This document shows positions 1 through 8,432 of a stretch of DNA of 21,755 nucleotides, piece by piece. Positions within the stretch are counted from its first letter, which is position 1; the number at the start of each line of letters is the position of its first letter. The notes below the pieces were generated by a model. It searched no databases. It saw only the letters and a list, made by a program, of their open reading frames with translations, and was not told where the DNA came from. Source of the DNA: Nitrospiraceae bacterium (GTDB taxonomy: Bacteria > Nitrospirota > Nitrospiria > Nitrospirales > Nitrospiraceae); contig SYGW01000017.1 of the NCBI GenBank assembly GCA_005800255.1, positions 1 to 21,755 on the forward strand. Direction: 5' to 3'. A program made the translations under genes and the position numbers.

Positions 1-160
1 ATTCGTGATAGTCCAGTCCCGCCCGCAGCAGCTGCTTGTCCTCCAGCGTAAACCCCAGCGGCTTCACCAGATGCAGCCTGGCGCTCGTATTGGCGCAGAG
101 CCGGATGATGTTGCCGGTGTTGGGTGGGATTTCAGGCTGGTACAGAATGACGTCGAACAT
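1..160 (-). CDS. trmL: tRNA (cytidine(34)-2'-O)-methyltransferase, TrmL type, N-terminal part (runs off left edge)
   Basis: Reading the minus strand from the ATG at 160 gives 53 codons that continue past the window edge. The start [17 protein letters not shown] is followed by IIRLCANT, then LHLVKPLGF and RAGLDYHE. These are the conserved N-terminal blocks of the SPOUT-family enzyme TrmL. By family knowledge it methylates the 2'-O of the wobble nucleotide of tRNA-Leu isoacceptors, using S-adenosylmethionine, in the cytoplasm as a homodimer. The SAM-binding C-terminal knot lies outside the window and cannot be checked. The gene is divergent from the TPR gene that starts at 255, so the roughly 95 bp between them must carry promoters for both. 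Assignment is confident because every conserved N-terminal block is present in order. Confidence 0.9.
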   Translation of the reverse strand, partial: MFDVILYQPEIPPNTGNIIRLCANTSARLHLVKPLGFTLEDKQLLRAGLDYHE

Positions 161-194
161 GGCTGCGCAGTGTAACACGGCCGCGACAGTCCAT

Positions 195-223
195 TTCACC
201 ATCGCCAGACTTCTTGGTATAGT
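195..223 (+). promoter_or_regulatory. sigma70-like promoter for the secreted TPR gene
   Basis: TTCACC (195-200) and TATAGT (218-223) are separated by exactly 17 bp. They match the consensus at 4 of 6 and 5 of 6 positions. Transcription would begin near 230, giving a leader of about 25 nt before the ATG at 255. This supports the ATG at 255 over more upstream starts, which would lie inside or before the promoter. Prediction from sequence only. Confidence 0.5.
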
Positions 224-254
224 AATCCTCAACCCAACAAGGTTGCCCGCTCAC

Positions 255-2027
255 ATGCACCACCCTACCGTCCGGCCACGCTACCGCCCCCTCGCCAGGC
301 TCCTGAGCCTCGCACTTGCTGCGACGTTGACGATGGGAACCCTCGCATCCGCAGAGGCCCCCAGAACTCAGCCGGAAACGGCCCTGGCGGAGCGGGCGAA
401 AGCCGTCTGGGAAAGCGGCGCGATACAGCCAGCCATCGAGATCCTCGACCAGGGGATTCACGACCATCCTTCCGCGCTCACGCTCCACAAATTACGCGGC
501 GATATTCTGGCCACCTCCCGGGACCCCCGAGAGGCAGTGGCGGCCTATGACCTGGTCCTGGCCGGAAACCCGGCTGCATTGGATGTCCGATGGGCCAAGT
601 GGAGCGTGCTGACTCGGTGGGGTCAGGGAGAAGAATCCGTCGCCGAACTCCAGCGTATGGCCCAAGTCGATGACCAGAACCCCTTGATCCATTTACGGCT
701 GGCGCAGGAACTCAGAAAGCTCGACCGCCTGGAGGAATCGCTAACATTCTATGCCAGGGCCGTCGAACTCGTTCCAGATATGCTCGGCTGGCGATTGGCG
801 ATGGCCCGGGCGAGATTTGACCTCCTGAATTACCAGGGCGCGGAAGCTGACGTGCAATATGTGCTGCACCAGCTGCCGCCCGACTCTCCGTTGGAGCTCC
901 CGGCCACGAATCTGCTCTCGCAAATCCGCGGCACCTCCATCGATCGAGGCCGTCGCTTCGACCCGGTCCTCTCGCGAGATATGACCGCGACGCAACGTAA
1001 GGAATGGGCCGCCATTCGCGCAGAGGCCTGGCGGCTGTTCTCGACCGGTCACTATCAGGAAGCCGAGCCGATCTACCGACGGCTACTGGCGCTCAATCCC
1101 AACGACCCCCTCGCCAACCATCAATTGGGACTGACCCTGATGCAACTAAGCCGATGCAAGGAGGCCCTGACGGTCTTTAGCAAGATCTCCGACCTGAACC
1201 CCAGCGACGAAGACTATGCGGATACGGTCTTTCGAATGGGCCAATGTCTGGTGGAGCTGGCACAGTGGGAAGAGGCCTTCGTCCATTTTCACATCCTCTA
1301 TGAGGCGGCAGTCGAGTTTGAGAAACATAATAAGAACGTCCAGCTCCCGCCGGACACCAGGGTACTCGACAAACAGAAAATCGCCAAGTGGATCGAGAAG
1401 GCGCGCCCCCATGTTCCGGACTTGGCAAAGCTGGCGGATCGCGAAGCCACGGCCCCAATCACGGGCAACGATCCTTCCCCTCCCACAGCCCTTCCGGAAA
1501 AAGGCCTCTACTTGAAAGCCGTCGAGCAGCTAAAGCCGCAGAATCCCCTGGACCAGCAGGCCTCGCTCATGGGCCGAGACGCCGATTTCAGCTGGTTTCG
1601 ATTTGTCATCCCCACAAGCAAAGTCCTGCGGGACGATTTTCCCACCGGGGCCCATGAATTTATTCCCCTGTACCCTGGTGATAGCTTTCCCTCCACACAA
1701 AAAGAGATCTATCTGGTCTTTGGGCTGGTAGCCTCCTCGTACGATGCGGTGCCCCTCACTGCACGCTGTTCTCCTGAGATATCAGGAAGCACGAGGGAAC
1801 CACGGGCCATTGCACAGGACCGAGTCATGACAACCATGAACGACCAGTCCGGCTATTTCATGCTCTCCCCTCCTGCCGCTGGATGGGAGAGGGGTCTCTA
1901 TCATTGTGGGTTATTCGCGGGAGAGCAGGCGTCCGCCGACACCCTTGTGGATGAAGTCCGGTTCAGGATCATGACGCCAGCCGGATCGCAGCAAGAAACA
2001 GAACAACCTCTAACGGGTAGCAGATAA
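255..2027 (+). CDS. secreted tetratricopeptide-repeat protein with an unknown C-terminal beta domain
   Basis: The product has 590 residues. The frame is open upstream to 36, but the ATG at 255 is preferred. It gives a signal-peptide-like N-terminus (basic start, then LLSLALAATLTMGTLASA), lies just downstream of a promoter-like sequence, and avoids overlap with the divergent trmL. Two TPR blocks are visible. One covers about residues 40-200, with units such as AVAAYDLVLAGNPAALDVRW and ESLTFYARAVELVPD. The other covers about 260-360, with AEPIYRRLLALNPNDPLANHQLG. After a proline-rich linker, about 170 C-terminal residues look beta-rich, with two cysteines (ARCSPE and YHCGLF) that could pair in the periplasm, and end in DEVRFRIM. 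TPRs mediate protein-protein contacts; no enzymatic motif is seen and the specific role is unknown. The N-terminus and cysteine pair suggest periplasmic or envelope location (inference). Confidence 0.75.
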   Translation: MHHPTVRPRYRPLARLLSLALAATLTMGTLASAEAPRTQPETALAERAKAVWESGAIQPAIEILDQGIHDHPSALTLHKLRGDILATSRDPREAVAAYDLVLAGNPAALDVRWAKWSVLTRWGQGEESVAELQRMAQVDDQNPLIHLRLAQELRKLDRLEESLTFYARAVELVPDMLGWRLAMARARFDLLNYQGAEADVQYVLHQLPPDSPLELPATNLLSQIRGTSIDRGRRFDPVLSRDMTATQRKEWAAIRAEAWRLFSTGHYQEAEPIYRRLLALNPNDPLANHQLGLTLMQLSRCKEALTVFSKISDLNPSDEDYADTVFRMGQCLVELAQWEEAFVHFHILYEAAVEFEKHNKNVQLPPDTRVLDKQKIAKWIEKARPHVPDLAKLADREATAPITGNDPSPPTALPEKGLYLKAVEQLKPQNPLDQQASLMGRDADFSWFRFVIPTSKVLRDDFPTGAHEFIPLYPGDSFPSTQKEIYLVFGLVASSYDAVPLTARCSPEISGSTREPRAIAQDRVMTTMNDQSGYFMLSPPAAGWERGLYHCGLFAGEQASADTLVDEVRFRIMTPAGSQQETEQPLTGSR

Positions 2028-2201
2028 CTGAGAGAAAGGACCAAGACTCACTTCCGATCAAGCGCGAGTCCTTCACAACTGAGTTCCAACGTTCATTTAG
2101 GAGAGTGGCCAAGGTTGCCCTTGACTGCGCGCATCGACCGAGCACATTCTGATCGTGCGCGTTCCACGAGCACAGAGACCATACCAGCCGCCTCGCCGCC
2201 G

Positions 2202-2476
2202 CTGCCCACGCTTATCCTGCTCGATCTACACCTCTGCGGCCAACACGCTGCGACTTCCTGAAACGGCTCCGATCCGATGCCAGATTTGCCGCGCTCCCTG
2301 CCGTCGTCTTCACCACGTCGGACGATCCGGCCGATCTCGCTGACTTCTATAGCTGCGGCACGAACGGTCATCTGATACAATCAGGTACCTTTGATAAACT
2401 TGTCCACTGCACAACGGACCTCTGCCGCTACTGGCTCACATGGAACCGCCCTCTAATGGTTGAAACAGCATGCTGA
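2202..2476 (+). pseudogene. remnant of a CheY-like response regulator receiver domain, frameshifted
   Basis: In one frame 2205-2246 encodes PTLILLDLHLCGQ, which is the receiver-domain beta-3 strand with the phosphoacceptor Asp. That frame stops at 2256-2258. The match resumes in another frame at 2249 with CDFLKRLRSDARFAALPAVV, then FTTSDDPADLADFYSCGTNG, and ends with FDKL and RYWLTWNRP. The TGA at 2474-2476 overlaps the RND start codon. This is the pattern of single-domain Rcp1-like regulators with the usual RYW.LWN ending. It is broken: no N-terminal acidic pair is found upstream, a frameshift separates the halves, and the conserved Lys-Pro has become Gln-Ser (HLIQSG). The rest of the gap, 2028-2201, shows nothing else recognisable. 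Originally it probably headed the RND operon (inference). Confidence 0.7.
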
Positions 2477-5400
2477 CCCGCGCATCCCTCAAGAACCCCT
2501 ACGCCGTCTTTGCCCTCTGCATGATCGTGCTCGTGCTCGGCGCCGTGTCCCACCAAAAGATGCGGCTGGATATCTTCCCTGAGATCAAGATTCCCACCAT
2601 CCTCGTAACGACGTTCTACCGCGGCTTGAGTCCCACCGAGATGGAGGGGGCAATTACGCTCAAGATGGAGCAGCGGTTCGTCGAAGCGAGCTACGTCGAA
2701 CATATCGAATCCCAGTCGCTGGCCGGGATGAGCTACATCAAAGTTTTTTTCCAGCCAGACTACAGCATCGATTCGGCCCAGTCAGAACTGACCAGCCTAG
2801 CTTACAGCATCATGCGCTTGCTCCCGCCTGGCGTCTATCCTCCCTCCGTCTTCAAGTTCGGCGTGGCGAGCCTGCCGGTGGGGCTCCTCTCGATCAGCAG
2901 CGACGCGCTGGGCGCGAAAGACATCCGCGATCTGGCCTATTTCACCGTGCGCCAGCAGATCGCCACCATCCCCGGCATTTCGTTCGGCCCTCCGCTAGGC
3001 GGCAAGGTCCGGCAGATCACGGTCTTCCTCGACCAGCAACGGATGGTCGCGCGCGACGTATCCCCCTCTGACGTCGTCAAAACCATTAACACCCAGAGCG
3101 CCATCATCCCGGCCGGCGATATCAAAATCGGCGACCTGGACTACTACGTCTATTCGAACAGCCTGCTCGAGGCGGTCGAGAAGATCAACGACATCCCGAT
3201 CAAAATCGTAAACGGCACGCCCATCTTCGTGCGCGACATCGGCACAGCGGCGGACAGCGCGGCCATTCAAACCTCGATCGTACGGGTGAACGGGCGCGAG
3301 GCCACCTATATCCCCATCACCAGGCAGGAGGGGGCCAATACGCTGGAAGTGACGGATGGGATCCGCGCTAAACTCTCGAAACTGACGGAAATTCCCGCCG
3401 GCACGACGGTCAAGTTCATCTACGACCAGTCGCTCTATATCCGGCAGGCCATTGCCAATCTGCAAAAAGAAGGGCTCATGGGGGCGGTGCTGGCCGGCCT
3501 GATGATCTATCTCTTCCTCAGCAGTTTCAAAGCCGCGCTGGTCGTCGGATTGGCCATTCCCCTCTCGCTCACCTCCGCGCTCGTCGCGCTTTACTTGACC
3601 GGCCAGAGCGTAAACATCATGACCCTCGGCGGGTTGGCGCTCGTGATCGGCACCCTGCTGGACAACAATATCGTGGTGCAGGAAAACCTGCATCGCCATT
3701 TGGAAATGGGCAAAGACGGCCGCTCCGCCGCCGAAGACAGCGCGGCCGAGCTGACGCTCCCGATCCTGGTTGCCACGATCTGCATCCTGATCGTGTACCT
3801 CCCCATCATGTTCTTTACCGGCATCATCAAATTCCTCTTCGTGCCGCTGGCCATGACCGTGGCCTTTGCCATGCTGGCCGACTATGCCGTCTCCATGTCC
3901 GTCACGCCGGTGCTCCTCGCCAGCTTCTACCAGAAGGGCCATGGAGGAAGCGGCAAGGACGAGAGCTCTGCCTCCAGCGGCTGGTTCCGCTATGTCCTGG
4001 CCCTCTATCTCCCGCTCTTGCGGACCAGCCTGCGCCTCAAGCCGATCGTGATCGGCCTGGCCCTCCTGGCCCTCCTCGGCACAGCCCTCCTCCTGGTTCC
4101 GCGCCTCCACCAGGAGTTCTTTCCCCGGATCGACGCGGGCAATTTCACCCTGCACATCGTCGCCCCGGAAGGGTCGCGGATCGAAAAGACCACGGCGATT
4201 GTGGCGCAGATCGAACAGCTGGTGCAGGAGACCATCCCCAAGAGCGATCTGGAAGAAGTCATCTCCAACACCGGGCTCTACTTCGGCGATGCGGCCCGTT
4301 TCGCCCCCAACACCGGCAGCCACACGGCCTTCGTGCTGGTCAACCTCGTGACCGGCCACCAAGGCCGCACGGACGACTACATCACGCAGTTGCGGGCCAA
4401 ACTGCACGATTCCCTGCCAGGCGTCGAGGTGGCCTTCCAGACCGGCGGCATCATCAGCGACGTGCTGAACTTCGGCCTGCGCGCGCCGATCGACATTCAG
4501 GTGAAGGGGCCGACGCTCGATATCATCCGGTCGGTGGCGGAAGAGATTCAGCAGAAGGTCGCGCAGGTGCCGAACACGGTGGATGTGCGGATCAAACAAG
4601 GCAAAAGCTATCCGGAGATGCACATCGACGTGGACCGGACCAAGGCCGCCTATTACGGCATTACGCAGGAACGCGTCATCGTGGACGTGATCACCGGCAT
4701 CAGCTCGAACATTGCCTTGAACCCCAACTTCTGGCTCGATCCCAAGACCGGCAATGGCTACTACTTGCTGGCCCAATACCCGGAACAGTCCCTGACCAAG
4801 ACCGAAGACCTCCTCAATACCCCGATTATCGGTGCCCGCACGCAGCTGCGCTCCGCCTCCTCCCTGACCTCGAGTGCGACGAGCGGCTCGACCCAGGCGC
4901 TCCAGAACACGCCCTTCGCCGGACGGCAGATGGAGTTGACCAGCGGCCTCTATGCGTCGGGAGACGAGCGGCGCGGCCCCCCCGTGCTCCTCCGCGATGT
5001 GGCAGCCCTGTCCTTCAAGACCGGCCCGGACTCCGTGGACCACTACGATCTCTCCCGGATGATCGACGTATTGATCACGCCGGTCGGCAACGACCTGGGC
5101 CATGTCGCCAAAGACATTGAAGCGGTCCTGGCCACCCTTCAGCTTCCGAAGGACGTGACCCTGCAGCTCCGCGGCGAAGTCGCCAACATGCGGTCCGCCA
5201 TCGGCAACTTTGCCCTTGCCCTGCCGCTGGCCGTGCTCTTGATCTATCTCGTGATGGTCGGACTCTTCCGGTCCTTGATCGATCCCCTGATCATCCTGGT
5301 GGCGGTGCCCCTCGGCTGGATCGGCACCGTCCTCTTGCTGCATCTGACCAATACCTCGGTCAACGTGGAATCCATGATCGGGACCCTGATGATGATGGGC

Positions 5401-5739
5401 ATCGTGGTCTCCAACAGCATTCTCCTGGTGGACTTGGCCAACCGCAGGGTGCGAGCCGGCGCCACCGCGGAGGAAGCCGTCTTTCAGGCCGGCGCCAGCC
5501 GCGTCCGCCCGATCCTCATGACGGCCCTCGCGACGATTCTGGGCTTGCTGCCGCTCGCGCTGGGCTTCGGCGAAGGGAATGAAACGATGGTCCCCTTGGC
5601 CCGCGCCGTCGTCGGAGGCCTAGCCGTCTCCACCATCATGACCCTGCTCGTCGTGCCGGTGTTGCATAGCCTGGTCCTGGCCAATCGAGTGCATGTCGCG
5701 CATTCCCCCACACCGCAAACCACCTCTGAGGAGATTTGA
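2470..5739 (+). CDS. RND-family efflux transporter, inner-membrane pump subunit
   Basis: The product has 1089 residues, slightly longer than the usual 1020-1050. It has the RND plan: an N-terminal membrane helix (about 10-27), a porter domain, a helix bundle from about 335 to 480, another helix near 525-545, a second porter half, and a last bundle from about 914 to 1070. The TM4 motif reads GTLLDNNIVVQEN, giving D398 and N399 where AcrB has D407 and D408. The TM10 motif reads GIVVSNSILLVD, with S981 where AcrB has K940. Proton-driven export across the envelope with the adaptor and channel encoded next is expected; the substrate is unknown. A Ser/Thr-rich insertion is present near 791-825. The start ATG overlaps the stop of the decayed regulator frame and lacks a strong Shine-Dalgarno. 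The stop overlaps the adaptor start (TGATG), implying translational coupling. It could belong to the HAE-1 or a related branch; I cannot decide. Confidence 0.93.
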   Translation: MLTRASLKNPYAVFALCMIVLVLGAVSHQKMRLDIFPEIKIPTILVTTFYRGLSPTEMEGAITLKMEQRFVEASYVEHIESQSLAGMSYIKVFFQPDYSIDSAQSELTSLAYSIMRLLPPGVYPPSVFKFGVASLPVGLLSISSDALGAKDIRDLAYFTVRQQIATIPGISFGPPLGGKVRQITVFLDQQRMVARDVSPSDVVKTINTQSAIIPAGDIKIGDLDYYVYSNSLLEAVEKINDIPIKIVNGTPIFVRDIGTAADSAAIQTSIVRVNGREATYIPITRQEGANTLEVTDGIRAKLSKLTEIPAGTTVKFIYDQSLYIRQAIANLQKEGLMGAVLAGLMIYLFLSSFKAALVVGLAIPLSLTSALVALYLTGQSVNIMTLGGLALVIGTLLDNNIVVQENLHRHLEMGKDGRSAAEDSAAELTLPILVATICILIVYLPIMFFTGIIKFLFVPLAMTVAFAMLADYAVSMSVTPVLLASFYQKGHGGSGKDESSASSGWFRYVLALYLPLLRTSLRLKPIVIGLALLALLGTALLLVPRLHQEFFPRIDAGNFTLHIVAPEGSRIEKTTAIVAQIEQLVQETIPKSDLEEVISNTGLYFGDAARFAPNTGSHTAFVLVNLVTGHQGRTDDYITQLRAKLHDSLPGVEVAFQTGGIISDVLNFGLRAPIDIQVKGPTLDIIRSVAEEIQQKVAQVPNTVDVRIKQGKSYPEMHIDVDRTKAAYYGITQERVIVDVITGISSNIALNPNFWLDPKTGNGYYLLAQYPEQSLTKTEDLLNTPIIGARTQLRSASSLTSSATSGSTQALQNTPFAGRQMELTSGLYASGDERRGPPVLLRDVAALSFKTGPDSVDHYDLSRMIDVLITPVGNDLGHVAKDIEAVLATLQLPKDVTLQLRGEVANMRSAIGNFALALPLAVLLIYLVMVGLFRSLIDPLIILVAVPLGWIGTVLLLHLTNTSVNVESMIGTLMMMGIVVSNSILLVDLANRRVRAGATAEEAVFQAGASRVRPILMTALATILGLLPLALGFGEGNETMVPLARAVVGGLAVSTIMTLLVVPVLHSLVLANRVHVAHSPTPQTTSEEI

Positions 5740-7007
5740 TGGACGATCTGGACGAACAGACCCTGCCTTCGCCACTCTCGCCGCGCCGCTGGCTCATCAT
5801 AACCCTGGCGGCGATGACGGTACTAGCCATCGGGGGCTATCTCTACCTTCACGGCGCCGGAGAACAGACGACGGCCCTGCCTGGCGACGCAGCCGCTCCC
5901 GCGTCCTCGCAGGACGCGCCGAACGCCGCCGCTCAAGATGACAGCCAGCCGGTGGATGCGCAGGTCACGAAATCGACGAGACGGGACCTGGTCTACAGCG
6001 TCACCCTTCCGGCGAACATCTCGCCGCTCTATCAAACGACGCTCTACGCCAAAGTGTCCGGCTATTTGAAATGGATCGGCCCGGACAAAGGCGATCCGGT
6101 GAAAAAGGATCAGATCCTGGCGATCATCGATGCGCCGGAAGTGGAAGAGCAGTCCCATCAGGCCCTGTCCGACTACCATATCAAGAAGCTGACGTTCGAA
6201 CGGCTGGCTAAAGTCTGGAAAGAATCGCCGGATGTGATCGCCAAACAGGATGTCGATGTCGCGGAAGCCTCCGCCCAGGGAGCCAAACACCTCGTGGAGC
6301 AGCGGATGGCGCTGCGCGACTACACCAAAGTGCGCGCACCCTATGCGGGGATCATCACAGCCCGTTTTGCCGATCCCGGCGCACTCATCCAGATCGCCAC
6401 GGCCTCGTCGGCCGGAGCCATTCCCCTCTTCACGATCATGGATCTCGATACCGTGCGCGTCTACACCAACGTTCCGCAGGACGACTCGCCCTGGGTAACG
6501 CCTGGCAAGACCAAGGCCACCGTGATCGTCAAGGGACTCGACGGACGATCCTTCACCAGCACCGTCACCCGATCGACTCTCGCGCTCGATCCTTCGACTC
6601 GAAGCCTCCTCGTCGAGATCGACCTTCCCAACAAGGACCATGCACTCCGCCCCGGCACCTATGTGGAAGTCTCGCTCGGGCTGCAGGACATTCCTAACGC
6701 GCTCGTCTTGCCGCCGCAGGCCATCGTCAGCGGGCCGAAGGGCAAGTCCGTGTTCATCGTCGAAGGCGGACGCGCGAAGTCTGTGCCGGTGCAAACAGGC
6801 ATCAGCGACGGACGCTGGATGGAGATTACGGGCGGACTGTCGGGCGACGAACACGTCGTCGTCGTCGGCAAGCGCAGATTGGTGGAAGGCGCCCGCGTCA
6901 CGCCAGCCCCCTTCAATCTGCCGGACGCCAAGCCCTCGCAACAGAAATTCGAACGGCAGTCGCCGGGAAACAGTCTGGGGGCTCCACCCCCCGCCACCAG
7001 CAAGTAA
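5739..7007 (+). CDS. RND efflux periplasmic adaptor subunit (membrane fusion protein)
   Basis: The product has 422 residues. The ATG at 5739 shares its A with the TGA of the pump gene and has GAGGAG 5-6 nt upstream. A TTG one codon earlier is in frame but unlikely. A cytoplasmic tail is followed by one membrane anchor (WLIITLAAMTVLAIGGYLYL, about 18-37). The lipoyl-like half motif YAKVSGYLKWIGPDKGDPV (about 103-121) and the second half YTKVRAPYAGIITARFADPG (about 198) flank a short alpha-hairpin. The beta-barrel (DLDTVRVYTNVPQ) and membrane-proximal domain (LVLPPQAIV, GKSVFIVEGG) follow. By family knowledge it bridges the RND pump and the TolC-like channel in the periplasm. The tail is polar and proline-rich. 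It is preceded by the pump and followed 42 bp later by the channel gene, an order (pump first) that differs from the more common adaptor-first layout. Confidence 0.93.
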   Translation: MDDLDEQTLPSPLSPRRWLIITLAAMTVLAIGGYLYLHGAGEQTTALPGDAAAPASSQDAPNAAAQDDSQPVDAQVTKSTRRDLVYSVTLPANISPLYQTTLYAKVSGYLKWIGPDKGDPVKKDQILAIIDAPEVEEQSHQALSDYHIKKLTFERLAKVWKESPDVIAKQDVDVAEASAQGAKHLVEQRMALRDYTKVRAPYAGIITARFADPGALIQIATASSAGAIPLFTIMDLDTVRVYTNVPQDDSPWVTPGKTKATVIVKGLDGRSFTSTVTRSTLALDPSTRSLLVEIDLPNKDHALRPGTYVEVSLGLQDIPNALVLPPQAIVSGPKGKSVFIVEGGRAKSVPVQTGISDGRWMEITGGLSGDEHVVVVGKRRLVEGARVTPAPFNLPDAKPSQQKFERQSPGNSLGAPPPATSK

Positions 7008-7049
7008 ACGATGTCGTACCGTCTCAGACCCATCATCAGGAGAACGATC

Positions 7050-8432
7050 ATGGCACCACGCAACAGCAGGCTCCTCGTCGCAGCAGGTTTCGCGCTCGCC
7101 ACGCTCGGAGCCGTCGATCTGCATTCAGCATTTGCGCAGCCGGTGCAAGACGCTCCACCAGCCCTGCCGCAAGGCAGCTTCCTGGCCCTGCAACAGGCCG
7201 TCGATGCGGGGCTCAAGAACCATCCCTTCGTGCAGGAGGGAGGCGCCAACCTCAAAATCAACGAAGCGCGAACCGAGCAGGCCCGCTCGCTCTACTACCC
7301 GCAAGTCTCCGCCAATATGGATGCGGCCAACGGGTCATCCAGGATCAACCCGCGCTTTGTCACACCGGCAGGCGGCCTGCTGCAACCCAACCTGAGCGCC
7401 TACTCGACCGGAGTCCTGGCGAGCCAGCGGCTCTACGACTTCGGCTATACGCAGAACATGGTTCAGGCGTCGGAACTGTCGCAACGGGCCTCCGCGCAGG
7501 ATGTCGCAGCCCGCCGCGCCCTCGTCGTCGTCAACATCCAGCGCGCCTACCTCAACAGTTTGAAACGGCGCAAGCTGGTGCAGATTGCCGAAGAAACCGT
7601 GCGCGAACGGGGACTCATCACCAGCCAGATCGAAACCCTCTACCGCCAACAGTTGAAATCGAAGCTCGATTTCGACCTGGCTCGGCTGGAATCGGTCAAT
7701 GCGCAATCGCTGCTGGTGAAGAGCCGGAACGACCTCAAGGCCAGCTTTGCCGACATCAATCGCGCGATGGGCGTCGTCGGCGCGGCGGACTATGTGCTGG
7801 AGGATGTCTCGGTCGAAGTGCGGGTGCCGCGCGAACTCCCCTCGCTGATCGCCGACAGTTTGACCCATCCGGAACTGCAACGAGCCAAAGAACAGAGCGC
7901 CTCGGCTGAAGCCAAACTCCGGGCCATGAAACGGCAATACCTCCCGACGATTTCCGCCATCGCTAGCGGCGGCCAATACGACACTTTCGACACCAGCCGG
8001 AACGTCACGACCGGCGGCTGGTGGGCCGGCGGCGCCTCAGTCTCCATGCCGATCTTTACGGGATTCATGATCGAAAACCAGGTACGGGAAGCGAGCGCGC
8101 AACAGGTGGCGGCCCAGTCCATCAGCCTCAGCATCGAACAGGCCCTGACGCAACAGGTCACAAATGCCTATCTCGACACCCTCACCTTCGCGCAACAGAT
8201 CACGCTGGCAGAAGAGCAGGTAAAGACGTCGCTGGAAGCGCTGCACCTTGCCAAGCAGCGGTACAAGCTCGGACTCGGCACGGTGGTGGAAGTGACGCAG
8301 TCGGAAGTCGCTGTCACGGGGGCGCAAACGAGGCTGGCAGAAGCGCAATACGATTACAAGATCGCGGAAGTCACCCTCGCCTATGCAGCGGGAAGGCGGA
8401 GCCAGTTGGAGATCGATTCAACGCTGCACTAG
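7050..8432 (+). CDS. TolC-like outer membrane efflux channel
   Basis: The product has 460 residues. The ATG at 7050 is chosen because AGGAGA lies 6 nt upstream and the N-terminus is then a clean signal peptide (basic MAPRNSR, hydrophobic core, cleavage near AFA or AQ). An in-frame ATG at 7011 would add 13 residues before it. Two outer-membrane-efflux repeats are visible. The first half has LQQAVDAGLKNHPFVQEGGA, ARSLYYPQVSANMDA and a long coiled coil ending AQSLLVKSRNDLKASFADINRAMG. The second half starts SLTHPELQRAKEQ, followed by MKRQYLPTISAIASGGQYD and the typical HLAKQRYKLGLGTVVEVTQSE near the end. It should trimerise to form the outer-membrane exit duct for the pump and adaptor. The last 15 bp overlap the convergent lipoprotein gene, with no terminator visible between. 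Confidence 0.92.
   Translation: MAPRNSRLLVAAGFALATLGAVDLHSAFAQPVQDAPPALPQGSFLALQQAVDAGLKNHPFVQEGGANLKINEARTEQARSLYYPQVSANMDAANGSSRINPRFVTPAGGLLQPNLSAYSTGVLASQRLYDFGYTQNMVQASELSQRASAQDVAARRALVVVNIQRAYLNSLKRRKLVQIAEETVRERGLITSQIETLYRQQLKSKLDFDLARLESVNAQSLLVKSRNDLKASFADINRAMGVVGAADYVLEDVSVEVRVPRELPSLIADSLTHPELQRAKEQSASAEAKLRAMKRQYLPTISAIASGGQYDTFDTSRNVTTGGWWAGGASVSMPIFTGFMIENQVREASAQQVAAQSISLSIEQALTQQVTNAYLDTLTFAQQITLAEEQVKTSLEALHLAKQRYKLGLGTVVEVTQSEVAVTGAQTRLAEAQYDYKIAEVTLAYAAGRRSQLEIDSTLH

Noticed and set aside
2040..2085. Possible terminator after the TPR gene (GACTC and GAGTC arms)
   Set aside because: Only a 5-bp stem with a long loop and no T-run, so too weak to call.
2093..2380. A 95-codon minus-strand frame in the gap before the RND gene
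   Set aside because: The plus strand carries clear receiver-domain remnants; the minus frame shows no family pattern.
2995..5343. A 782-codon open frame on the minus strand inside the RND pump gene
   Set aside because: It lies wholly antisense to a well-recognised RND transporter, is rich in Asp, Gly, His and Arg with no recognisable domain, and is explained by GC-rich codon bias of the real gene.
5823..7124. A 433-codon minus-strand open frame over the adaptor and the start of the channel gene
   Set aside because: It is antisense to the adaptor gene, has low-complexity composition and no domain; a shadow of biased codon use.
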